This document shows, in pieces, positions 1-9,412 of a DNA stretch of 15,726 bases. The notes below the pieces were generated by a model. The model did not search any database and was not told where the DNA came from. It saw only the letters and a program-made list of their open reading frames with translations. The position numbers and the translations under genes were made by a program. The stretch comes from SHLQ01 sp964562985 (lineage in GTDB: Bacteria > Actinomycetota > Acidimicrobiia > Acidimicrobiales > SHLQ01), in NCBI GenBank assembly GCA_964562985.1, contig CAZLWE010000072.1, positions 1-15,726 on the forward strand. Direction: 5' to 3'. Positions within the stretch are counted from its first letter, which is position 1; every line of letters starts with the position of its first letter.

Positions 1-108
1 TGGCGACTCCTCCAACAACACCCACCACAACTTGCCAACCCATAGGAGCATCTCTGGGCATTCTGCGGATTTTCCCGCTTCGCTGATCTTCCCGGGCTGC
101 GCCCTCCA

Positions 109-126
109 GGGCTCGGATCCGAGCCC
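109..126. repeat. 18-bp perfect palindrome, possible hairpin or terminator
   Basis: GGGCTCGGATCCGAGCCC is its own reverse complement. Beyond two mismatched positions the flanks (CCTCC on the left, GGGGG on the right) can pair further, so transcribed RNA would fold into a long GC-rich hairpin. No T-run follows on either strand. It could end an upstream transcript or be a protein-binding site; its role is unknown. Confidence 0.45.
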
Positions 127-301
127 CAGGGGGCTCTCGACCTCGCTCCTGCTGGTCGGAGGCCCTAACCGCCCGCATTCTCTTCGCTCGAAGGTCTGCG
201 CAGCTGCAGGTTCGTGTCGCGCCTTCGGCGGTCGGTTCGGCGTACGCCAAAACATCAACGCAACTCGTGGAGCTTTTCGGGCGTCACATGCCGCTCAGAA
301 G

Positions 302-313
302 TACTCTCAGTAC
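302..313 (+). promoter_or_regulatory. Putative -10 box of the hydrolase gene (leaderless start)
   Basis: TACTCT (302-307) fits TANNNT and is followed by six bases and then the ATG at 314, so transcription would begin at or next to the start codon. The box lies inside a perfect inverted repeat, GTACT-CTC-AGTAC (301-313), that touches the start codon and could serve as an operator. No clear -35 element and no Shine-Dalgarno sequence is visible. Confidence 0.45.
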
Positions 314-934
314 ATGATTGATCTCACAGCGACGCTCCACCATGCCGATAGCGGGTTTGAGATTCACAAGCTGGTTGTGGGGCCCATCGATAACAATGTA
401 TTCGTGCTTCGTTGCACCCAGACCGGCGAGAGCCTGCTCATCGATGCGGCCAACGAGCACGAGAAGCTATTGGAATTGGCACAGCTCTTGAATGTGCGCC
501 GAATCGTTGAAACCCACGGGCACTGGGATCACATCGCCGCCATCCCCGCCATGCGAGACGCGGGTTACTCGGTCGGCGTTACCAAACAGGACTCCAGGAT
601 GCTCGATAGCTACGACGAGATCCTCGAAGACGACACCGTGATCGAGGTTGGGCGACTCAAACTACGAACCATCCACACCCCCGGACACACGAAAGGCTCG
701 ATGAGCTTCAAACTGGAAGGCGCACCGATCCTCTTCACCGGCGACACCCTCTTCCCTGGCGGCGCCGGAGCAACCAAGTTCCCGCGCAATTTCAAACAGA
801 TCATGACGTCGATCGAGGATCGGTTCTACCGCGTGTTGGACGATGAGGTACTCGTCCTGCCCGGACATGGCGACGACACCACCATCGGTGCCGAGAAGCC
901 CCACTTCGACGACTGGGTCGCACGCGGCTGGTGA
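314..934 (+). CDS. MBL-fold metallo-hydrolase, glyoxalase II-like
   Basis: A 206-residue single-domain metallo-beta-lactamase-fold hydrolase, probably cytoplasmic. The metal ligands are all visible: H68-x-H70-x-D72-H73 in THGHWDH, H125 in TPGHT, D144 in FTGDTLF and H185 in LPGHG. This is the set expected for a dinuclear-metal thioesterase/glyoxalase II-type enzyme. The protein lacks the long C-terminal substrate domain of true hydroxyacylglutathione hydrolases, and actinobacteria use other thiols, so the substrate cannot be named. An in-frame extension back to base 32 exists, but the family fold starts near MIDLTATLHH and the -10 box places the start at 314. Acetyl-CoA synthetase follows after 151 bp with its own promoter-like box, so the two are probably separate transcripts. 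Fold certain; exact reaction unknown. Confidence 0.9.
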   Translation: MIDLTATLHHADSGFEIHKLVVGPIDNNVFVLRCTQTGESLLIDAANEHEKLLELAQLLNVRRIVETHGHWDHIAAIPAMRDAGYSVGVTKQDSRMLDSYDEILEDDTVIEVGRLKLRTIHTPGHTKGSMSFKLEGAPILFTGDTLFPGGAGATKFPRNFKQIMTSIEDRFYRVLDDEVLVLPGHGDDTTIGAEKPHFDDWVARGW

Positions 935-938
935 GGCT

Positions 939-952
939 AGCCGTCAACGGCT
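939..952 (+). terminator. Short hairpin after the hydrolase gene
   Basis: AGCCG-TCAA-CGGCT begins five bases after the TGA stop at 932-934. It forms a short GC-rich stem-loop with no T-run. It may be a weak intrinsic terminator; the stem is short, so confidence is low. Confidence 0.3.
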
Positions 953-1008
953 TCGCCCGACAAGCGCCAGATCATCGATAGTCCGCACAAACCATCAGAG
1001 CTGTACGT

Positions 1009-1030
1009 ACAAACCTACAAATTTGTTTGT
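1009..1030. promoter_or_regulatory. AT-rich inverted repeat upstream of acs (possible operator)
   Basis: ACAAAC (1009-1014) and GTTTGT (1025-1030) are inverted arms around a 10-nt spacer. A second palindrome, ACAAATTTGT (1018-1027), is nested and overlapping. This AT-rich island stands out in otherwise GC-rich DNA and lies about 45 bp upstream of the acs -10 box. That would suit an activator or repressor site for a carbon-source-regulated gene. The function is inferred from position and symmetry only. Confidence 0.35.
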
Positions 1031-1072
1031 GCCGCTTGGCTCATGAGTGAGGCCCCGCAATTTGGGCGCTCG

Positions 1073-1085
1073 TAGAGTCGAACTA
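1073..1085 (+). promoter_or_regulatory. Putative -10 box of acs (leaderless start)
   Basis: TAGAGT (1073-1078) fits TANNNT and is followed by seven bases and the ATG at 1086. No Shine-Dalgarno sequence precedes this ATG, which supports leaderless translation and argues against the upstream in-frame GTG at 1047. No clear -35 is seen. Confidence 0.45.
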
Positions 1086-3083
<1,998 letters not shown>

Positions 3084-3163
3084 CGCAGCAGCAGCCGAGG
3101 GCCAGGAGTAGGAAGCCACCCATTGGTTGCCATTGCGATTGATGCGTTCGCGTGCTTCGGAAA

Positions 3164-3175
3164 TACACTGCAGCT
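3164..3175 (+). promoter_or_regulatory. Putative -10 box of the sufC-sufS-sufU operon (leaderless start)
   Basis: TACACT (3164-3169) is followed by GCAGCT and the ATG at 3176, the same 6-nt spacing as for the hydrolase and lipoprotein genes. TTGATG (3139-3144) is a possible -35 at a long 19-nt spacing. No Shine-Dalgarno sequence precedes the ATG. Confidence 0.5.
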
Positions 3176-3930
<755 letters not shown>

Positions 3931-3931
<1 letters not shown>

Positions 3932-5169
3932 TGAGTCTCGACGTCGCGGCCATCAAGGCCGACTTCCCGATGCTCGCCAAGCAAATCGACGGCAAGCGTT
4001 TGGTCTATCTCGACTCGGGTGCAACATCGCAAAAGCCGCTCCAAGTCATCGAGGCGATGGATGACTACTACCGCAACGCCTACGCGAGCGTGAACCGGAG
4101 CGCGTACCGCATCGCCGCCGAAGCAACGGATCTTCTCGAGGGAGCCCGAAAGGACGTCGCTCGATTCATTAACGCTCCGAACACCCACGAGGTCATCTTC
4201 ACCAAGAACGCCACCGAGGCGTTCAACCTCTTCGTGCAGGCATGGGGTGGCGCCAACCTCGGGCCCGGCGACGCAGTCGTCATCACCGAGATGGAGCACC
4301 ACGCCAACATCGTGCCGTGGCACATGCTGCGTGAGCGCCTCGGGTTCGAACTGCGCTGGATCCCTATCGACGCGGACGGCAAGCTCGTCCTGACCGACCT
4401 CGACACGCTGCTCGACGGGGCGAAGGTCGTTTCAGTAACGGCGATGTCCAACGTACTGGGAACTCTCAACCCAATCGCCGAGATCACTGAGGCGGCGCAT
4501 GCGGCGGGTGCGATCATGGTGGCCGATGGAAGCCAGTTCGTTCCCCACCTCCCCACCGACGTGCAAGCGCTCGGCGTTGATGCGCTGGTATTCACCGGTC
4601 ACAAGATGTGCGGCCCGACGGGAGTCGGCGTTCTGTGGGGAACGACCGAACTCCTCGAAGCCATGCCCCCGTTTCTCGGTGGCGGCGACATGATCATGCA
4701 GGTCACCAAAGAGGGATTTACCCCAAACGTTCTCCCGCACAAGTTTGAAGCCGGCACCCCAAACATCGCCGAAATCATCGGCCTCGGCGCGGCGGCCCGC
4801 TACCTCGAAGGCCTCGGCATGGAGAACGTCCGAGAACATGAAGTATCGCTGACCGCATACGCCCTTCGCACACTCCATGAGCGCTTCGGCGACGACATCA
4901 AGGTCCATGGACCGAGCGAACCGGCCGCCCGCGGTGGGGTGCTGTCGGTCGAATACAAAGACGTCCACCCGCACGACATCAGCCAAGTACTCGACCAAGA
5001 CAACGTCTGCGTACGCGCTGGTCACCACTGCGCTAAGCCACTGATGAAAGTGATGGGCGTAAACGCCACGGCACGAGCCTCGATGTATCTCTACAACGAC
5101 AAAGCCGATGTCGATGCGTTCGCCGACGCTCTCCAGAAATCTGACGACATCTTCGGACTAGGAATCTGA
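3931..5169 (+). CDS. sufS: SufS cysteine desulfurase
   Basis: A PLP-dependent type II cysteine desulfurase of 412 residues, the usual SufS length. It takes sulfur from cysteine and holds it as a persulfide. Visible landmarks are YLDSGATSQKP at the N-terminus, NATEAFNL, His123-His124 in MEHHANIVPW, Asp199 in ADGSQ that should bind the PLP ring nitrogen, Lys225 in FTGHKMCGPTG as the Schiff-base lysine, and Cys367 in VRAGHHCAKPL as the persulfide-carrying cysteine. The reading frame stays open far upstream inside sufC, but the family start is the ATG at 3931. That ATG shares one base with the sufC stop (TGATG), pointing to translational coupling. The following SufU overlaps in the same way. Together they form the sulfur-delivery half of the pathway. 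Confidence 0.96.
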
Positions 5170-5681
5170 TGGGCGCTCTCGATCAGCTGTACAAAGAGAT
5201 CATTCTCGACCACTACCGCAACCCCCGCAACCAGGGGGAATTGCCGCCTCCGGCGACAAAGACCGAGGGCTTCAACCCCCTGTGCGGCGATGAGATCGAG
5301 CTCTATGTCCACATTGAAGATGGCAAGGTTGTCGACCTATCGATCGGTGGCCATGGTTGCTCGATCAGTCAAGCATCGGCATCGATGATGTCGGTCGCGG
5401 TAAAGGGCAAGACCGTCGATGAAGCACTGGCCCTTACCGACAAGTTCAAGTCGATGATGTCGATCCCAGATGCACGGGATGACGCGAACGACGACGACAT
5501 CGCCGAGGCGAAGGCATCGGCTTCTGCTGCTGATCTTGGCGCGGTAGCGGGCGGAGCGGAGGGCCCTGACCGCGAGATGGGCGAACTCTCCGCTTTGCAG
5601 GGAGTAAAGAAGTTCCCGGTGCGAATCAAGTGCGCGACGTTGTCGTGGAACACCTTGCTCGAAGCGATCGCGAACGCGTAA
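5169..5681 (+). CDS. sufU: SufU sulfur-transfer protein, with an acidic insertion
   Basis: A small zinc-binding partner that accepts persulfide sulfur from SufS and passes it on, as in Gram-positive SUF systems. The IscU/SufU fold is shown by DHYRNPRNQG, Cys39 and Asp41 in NPLCGDE, Cys64 in GHGCSIS and Cys155 in RIKCATLSW, matching the conserved Cys/Asp/Cys/Cys set. Length is 170 against about 147 in Bacillus subtilis. The extra residues form an Asp/Ala-rich stretch at about 101-133, between Cys64 and Cys155, that looks disordered. It begins in the TGATG overlap with sufS and is the last gene of the operon. Ten bases separate it from the convergent gmd stop. Confidence 0.94.
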   Translation: MGALDQLYKEIILDHYRNPRNQGELPPPATKTEGFNPLCGDEIELYVHIEDGKVVDLSIGGHGCSISQASASMMSVAVKGKTVDEALALTDKFKSMMSIPDARDDANDDDIAEAKASASAADLGAVAGGAEGPDREMGELSALQGVKKFPVRIKCATLSWNTLLEAIANA

Positions 5682-5706
5682 GCAAGGTCAGCTAGACGCG
5701 CTTCGC
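5670..5706. terminator. Candidate bidirectional hairpin between sufU and gmd
   Basis: The two convergent stop codons are joined by an imperfect inverted repeat. GCGAACGCGT (5670-5679) pairs with ACGCG-C-TTCGC (5696-5706), leaving one bulged base. A short inner AGC/GCT stem (5681-5683 and 5691-5693) may stack inside. Its position suits termination of both transcripts. There is no T-run. Confidence 0.4.
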
Positions 5707-6657
5707 GACTCGTTCGAGATCTGCTTCGACCATCATCTGCACGAGCTCCTCGAAGCTGACCGTCGGCGACCAGCCGAGCTCCTCATGAGCAAGTGAGGAG
5801 TCACCGATGAGCTGGTCGACTTCGGCGGGCCGGTAGAAACGCTCATCGACCACGACGTACTCCTCCCAGTTCAGTTCCGCAGCAGCAAACGCGACTTCAC
5901 AGAACTCGCGGACGGTATGCGTCTCGCCGGTCGAAATCACGTAGTCCTTCGCTTCATCGCGTTGGAGCATCCGCCACATGGCATCGACGTAGTCGCCAGC
6001 GAAACCCCAATCTCGTTGTGCGTCGAGGTTCCCTAATCGAAGTTCGGCCGCTTTCCCGTGCTTGATTCGAGCGACCCCGTCGGTGATTTTGCGGGTGACG
6101 AACTCCAACCCACGCCGCGGGCTCTCATGGTTGAATAGCATCCCCGACACCCCAAAGGTGCCGTAGCTCTCTCGATAGTTGACGGTGATCCAGTGGCCAT
6201 ACACCTTGGCTACGCCGTAGGGACTACGCGGGTGAAACGGCGTGCTCTCCGTTTGCGGAACTTCCACAACTTTGCCGAACATCTCGCTCGATGATGCCTG
6301 ATAGAACTTGGCGTCCGGGCGGACGATTCGGACAGCGTCTAAGAGCCGGGTCACACCCAATGCCGTGATCTCACCGGTGAGCACCGGCTGCCCGAACGAT
6401 GTCTGCACGAAGGACTGCGCGGCCAGGTTGTACACCTCGTCAGGCTCGTAGTCTCGCAGCAGGTTGACCATCGAAGCGCCATCGATCAGATCACCCTGGG
6501 CTAGCTCAATGTCCTCACGTATGTGGTCGATCCGCTCGAAGTTGACGGAACTTGATCGACGAAGCATCCCGATGACGCGGTACCCCCTCTCCAGCAAGAG
6601 TTCCGCCAAGTAGGAGCCGTCCTGGCCTGTGATTCCGGTGATGAGTGCCGTCGGCAT
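5692..6657 (-). CDS. gmd: GDP-mannose 4,6-dehydratase
   Basis: Converts GDP-D-mannose to GDP-4-keto-6-deoxy-D-mannose, the precursor of fucose, rhamnose and related deoxysugars of surface polysaccharides. The 321-residue protein is an extended short-chain dehydrogenase. It has the NADP-binding GITGQDG (8-14), RRSSS after the second strand, YNLAAQSFV, the catalytic series Ser123/Ser124-Glu125 in ASSSEMFG with Tyr147 and Lys151 in SPYGVAK, LFNHESPRRG, NLDAQRDWGFAGDYV and YRPAEVDQL, all typical of Gmd. The usual threonine of the catalytic triad seems to be serine. ATG 6657 is preceded by GAGGAC at Shine-Dalgarno distance. No GDP-fucose synthase partner lies beside it. The gene is alone on its strand, convergent with sufU and divergent from the lipoprotein gene. 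Confidence 0.95.
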   Translation of the reverse strand: MPTALITGITGQDGSYLAELLLERGYRVIGMLRRSSSVNFERIDHIREDIELAQGDLIDGASMVNLLRDYEPDEVYNLAAQSFVQTSFGQPVLTGEITALGVTRLLDAVRIVRPDAKFYQASSSEMFGKVVEVPQTESTPFHPRSPYGVAKVYGHWITVNYRESYGTFGVSGMLFNHESPRRGLEFVTRKITDGVARIKHGKAAELRLGNLDAQRDWGFAGDYVDAMWRMLQRDEAKDYVISTGETHTVREFCEVAFAAAELNWEEYVVVDERFYRPAEVDQLIGDSSLAHEELGWSPTVSFEELVQMMVEADLERVAKRV

Positions 6658-6737
6658 GTTTCGGTGTCCTCAAGAGATGGTGTAGGCAACTTAGGGCCGA
6701 GAGCGGGGGCGTCCAACATTGGCCTAGCGACCTCTTC

Positions 6738-6749
6738 TAGAATGCACGA
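6738..6749 (+). promoter_or_regulatory. Putative -10 box of the lipoprotein gene (leaderless start)
   Basis: TAGAAT (6738-6743) is followed by GCACGA and the ATG at 6750, again a 6-nt spacing with no Shine-Dalgarno sequence. The box is near the TATAAT consensus. The 92-bp gap to gmd must also hold the divergent gmd promoter. Confidence 0.5.
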
Positions 6750-8240
6750 ATGGGCAAACGTTGCCGTTGGGCAGCGTTGGGGGCGACGTTCGCCCTGCTC
6801 GTCGCCGCCTGCGCTGCGACCAATCCTTCCGAAACATCCTCTGCTGACGCGACGACTCCCGTCGACGTGTCAGCAGAACAGCAAACGACCGCAGCGCCGA
6901 ACGTGACTGACGCTGTGGAGACTGATGCCACCGCACCGCGTACTGAGGAGTTTCCTGAGTCGCTGGCCGATGCAAGCTTCGTGCAACCACCACGAGACGA
7001 CACTTGTGCGACATCGAATCACGCCAACCTCGCCGTGTTCGCGCCCACGACCGGGGAGCTGCGGTCAACGTTGTCGATCCCTCGACCGGCACCCACCTCA
7101 GCCTTGCAGGGGTCGACGGCCTTCCTCGGGTTCGGCTTCGACAACGGTCAGCGACCAGGCGTTGGGGCAGTAGACGTCACGCAAGCCTCACCGCTGTGGC
7201 AGCGATTCCTCGCGAGTGAACCTCAGGACCTCACCGTCATCGACGACACGCTGATCGTCGTCACCCGCGAAGACGTTCGCGGCCTCGACCCCGAAACCGG
7301 CCAAGACCGTTGGGTCCTTGATTCACAGTTTGAAATCCGCTCGATCGTGCTTGGGTCCAGTGTGGTATTCGCCCTCGATCAAGTTGGCGTACACGCCATC
7401 GATCCCGCTACGGGCGATGTGCTTTGGCAGCTCGCAATCGATCGCCCCGATACCATCGCCGCGAGCGAGGACTTTCTCGCGGTGGCGTCACGAACTCGCC
7501 TGGTCGGTGTAGACATCAACGCACAACAGAGGCTCTTCGATATCGACGTCGATCGCAGCGGCAATGACGGCATTTGGGTAGCGGACCAGACGGTGATCCA
7601 CGAACTGTCCGCGACGGTAGCTCCCGGTGGCGGAGTCGCATCCATCGACCTACGTACCGGCGCTGAACTCTGGCGCGAAACGAACATTGGCGAAACGGTC
7701 TTCACCGGCGGCAATGCCCTCCTCGCCTCAACGGCCAATGCCGAACCGAACCCAGGCACGCCATTCGTGCTCTTCGCATTAGACGCCTACACCGGCGAAC
7801 GCCTATGGGAAACCCCCGCGACAGCCCAGGTCTTTGAGGGGGTAATTGGCTTCGCGGACAACCGGGTCGTCTTCTCCCAACCTCACCAGGCGTTGCCTGG
7901 ACTCCGGTCGGTACGCATGCTCAACAGCGCGGATGGCAGCTCGCTGTGGGAAGTATCGACCGACCTCGACATCGACCACGCATCCATTGGACTTGCCGAT
8001 TTCGTCGCACTCTATGGCGCAAGATCCTCGATCGGTGGCGATCGAGGCGTCGTAGCAATGCGCGCTGTGTCATCGCAATGGTGGACCGCATCGACCGCAG
8101 AGGGGATTCTGCAGGATCCGGCACTCAGCCCGGCAGGCCTCGTCGTTGTCGCAGGCGAGCGCTCCCCAGCATGCGTCGCGCGGGCCGTAGGCGAACCAAC
8201 CATCGAAGCCGAAGTTCTCGGCGCAACAGGGTCTCGCTAG
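6750..8240 (+). CDS. Secreted lipoprotein with PQQ-like beta-propeller repeats
   Basis: A 496-residue predicted lipoprotein. It has a basic start (MGKRCRW), a hydrophobic core (ALGATFALLVAA) and the lipobox LVAAC with Cys21 as the lipidation site. A Thr/Ala/Glu-rich linker follows to about residue 80. The rest is a beta-propeller of the PQQ-like type, with repeats of the form [AGS]-[LI]-D-x2-TG-x3-W at 178-188, 216-226, 298-308, 343-353 and a weaker one at 390-400. Cys86 and Cys475 lie at the two ends of the propeller and could form a ring-closing disulfide. No catalytic residues are evident, so a scaffold or binding role at the cell surface is more likely than enzymatic activity. It resembles BamB-type propellers only in fold. 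Two TAG codons in tandem end the gene, nine bases before the convergent sufC stop. Confidence 0.85.
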   Translation: MGKRCRWAALGATFALLVAACAATNPSETSSADATTPVDVSAEQQTTAAPNVTDAVETDATAPRTEEFPESLADASFVQPPRDDTCATSNHANLAVFAPTTGELRSTLSIPRPAPTSALQGSTAFLGFGFDNGQRPGVGAVDVTQASPLWQRFLASEPQDLTVIDDTLIVVTREDVRGLDPETGQDRWVLDSQFEIRSIVLGSSVVFALDQVGVHAIDPATGDVLWQLAIDRPDTIAASEDFLAVASRTRLVGVDINAQQRLFDIDVDRSGNDGIWVADQTVIHELSATVAPGGGVASIDLRTGAELWRETNIGETVFTGGNALLASTANAEPNPGTPFVLFALDAYTGERLWETPATAQVFEGVIGFADNRVVFSQPHQALPGLRSVRMLNSADGSSLWEVSTDLDIDHASIGLADFVALYGARSSIGGDRGVVAMRAVSSQWWTASTAEGILQDPALSPAGLVVVAGERSPACVARAVGEPTIEAEVLGATGSR

Positions 8241-8249
8241 TAGAGAGGT

Positions 8250-9068
8250 TTAACCCTCGTTGAGGTTTAGAGCGTCGGCGAAGGTGGTTTCGCCGAACGG
8301 GTTGTCATAGGCGCTGGGGCCGTCGTGCTCCTCGACGAGGTCGGCCCACTCGCCATAACCAGTCTCCTCAAGTTCCGCAGCTAATTCAGCTCCGCCACTC
8401 TTTTGGATGATGCCTCCTGCGAATACATGAACGTGATCGGGCTCGAGTTCCTCGAACAGTCGCTTGTAGTGCGTGATTGCGAGCACGCCGAGCGGCTCGC
8501 CGGTATTGGTGAGTTCTTCGATGCGACGCGTCACCGATTTCATGGCGTCGACGTCGAGGCCGGAATCGATCTCATCGAGAATCGCGAACTTGGGCTCTAG
8601 GACGCCGAGTTGAACGGTCTCGTTGCGCTTCTTCTCACCACCGGACAAGTCGACGTTCAGCGCGCGAGTGATGAGTTGAGGTTCGAAACCAATGCGCTCT
8701 GACTCTTCGGCAATGGCGTCGGCGATCGTATCGACGTTGCGCCCCGCAGCCTCGGCCGACGCAGTGAGCATCGCCTCAAGAGACACACCGGGCACCTCCG
8801 TTGGGTACTGCATGGCGAGGAAAAGGCCGGCTTGGGCACGCTCCCAGGCTGCCAACTCGAGCAGCTCCACTCCGTCGAGCGTGACGGACCCACTGATTAC
8901 CTCGTAGCCGGGCTTGCCGGTTATGACATGGCTCAGTGTGGACTTGCCCGAGCCGTTGGGCCCCATGACCGCGTGGACTTCACCTGAACGGATCGTCAGT
9001 GACACTCCGTTGAGGATGGTGCGGCTTCCCGCCTTGGCATGGAGGTCGGTGATGACCAGTTCGCTCAT
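8250..9068 (-). CDS. sufC: SufC ATPase of the SUF Fe-S scaffold (second copy)
   Basis: A second SufC, 272 residues, with every ATPase motif intact: Walker A GPNGSGKST (36-44), Q-loop Gln87, signature LSGGEKKRNETVQL (141-154), Walker B FAILDE (161-166) plus IDSGLDVDAM, and H-loop His200 in ITHY. By eye it is only about two-fifths identical to the copy at 3176-3931, with a different central region. Its C-terminal tail is about 25 residues longer (from EEHDGPSAY to ALNLNEG). The ATG overlaps the Rieske stop by four bases (ATGA), so it is translated with sufD and the Rieske protein. This location makes it the likely partner of SufD. A Gly/Ala-rich GGIIQKSGG replaces the DGKIVQSGG of the first copy. 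Confidence 0.95.
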   Translation of the reverse strand: MSELVITDLHAKAGSRTILNGVSLTIRSGEVHAVMGPNGSGKSTLSHVITGKPGYEVISGSVTLDGVELLELAAWERAQAGLFLAMQYPTEVPGVSLEAMLTASAEAAGRNVDTIADAIAEESERIGFEPQLITRALNVDLSGGEKKRNETVQLGVLEPKFAILDEIDSGLDVDAMKSVTRRIEELTNTGEPLGVLAITHYKRLFEELEPDHVHVFAGGIIQKSGGAELAAELEETGYGEWADLVEEHDGPSAYDNPFGETTFADALNLNEG

Positions 9069-9412
9069 TCTTCTTCCTCCGCTATTTCGAGTGTGACGTA
9101 CACGCCGTCGTCTCGAATATCGACCGGGTGGCTCGCAACTGACCTAATGGCGGGCAAGGTAAGTGCCTCACCCGTCTCCAGCGAGAACAGCGCGCCGTGA
9201 CGAGGACATTCGATAGCGAGGTCCTCTTCTTCAACGATGCCGTCAGCCAACGACACTTTGGCGTGGCTACACGTATCGTCCAGCGCGTACCAGCCATCAT
9301 CGATGCGAACGCACAGGATTGGACGGCCATCGATATCAATGGCTTTGGCGTCGCCTGGTTCGATCGCGTCAAGCTCGCATAGTTTGACCGTTTGTTCGAC
9401 CACGCCGATCAC
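9065..9412 (-). CDS. Rieske-type [2Fe-2S] ferredoxin of the suf operon
   Basis: A 115-residue soluble Rieske protein. The cluster ligands are Cys48-x-His50 and Cys69-x2-His72, in TCSHAKVSL and ECPRHGALF, separated by 18 residues as in NirD/BphF-type ferredoxins. No signal peptide or membrane anchor is present, so it acts in the cytoplasm as an electron carrier. It starts with GTG (9412), which overlaps the sufD stop by four bases, and its TGA overlaps the sufC ATG by four. This tight placement suggests a role in Fe-S assembly, for instance delivering electrons for persulfide reduction, but that role is inference. A Rieske gene inside SUF operons is seen in other actinobacteria. Confidence 0.92.
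   Translation of the reverse strand: MIGVVEQTVKLCELDAIEPGDAKAIDIDGRPILCVRIDDGWYALDDTCSHAKVSLADGIVEEEDLAIECPRHGALFSLETGEALTLPAIRSVASHPVDIRDDGVYVTLEIAEEEE

Larger units (their letters stand above)
1..313. other. Intergenic region without a convincing gene
   Basis: No gene is supported here. The frame of the downstream hydrolase stays open across this stretch, but its translation is low-complexity and unlike a protein domain, so I treat it as non-coding. Another plus-strand frame enters from the left edge, encodes a Thr/Pro-rich stretch (TPPTTPTTT) and stops at 84-86. It could be the last residues of an upstream secreted protein, but 27 codons are too few to decide. The region contains a strong palindrome at 109-126 and the hydrolase promoter at its right end. 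I see no tRNA, tmRNA, RNase P or SRP RNA signature. Confidence 0.5.

Noticed and set aside
209..226. T-loop-like sequence GGTTCGTGTC suggesting a tRNA
   Set aside because: The flanking bases do not form a T-stem and no acceptor, D or anticodon arm is found.
32..313. N-terminal extension of the hydrolase reading frame
   Set aside because: The translation is low-complexity and outside the MBL fold, and a -10 box directly before ATG 314 places the start there.
8252..8267. Small stem-loop at the end of the second sufC
   Set aside because: Short stem with a bulge and a three-base loop inside the coding end; too weak to call a terminator.
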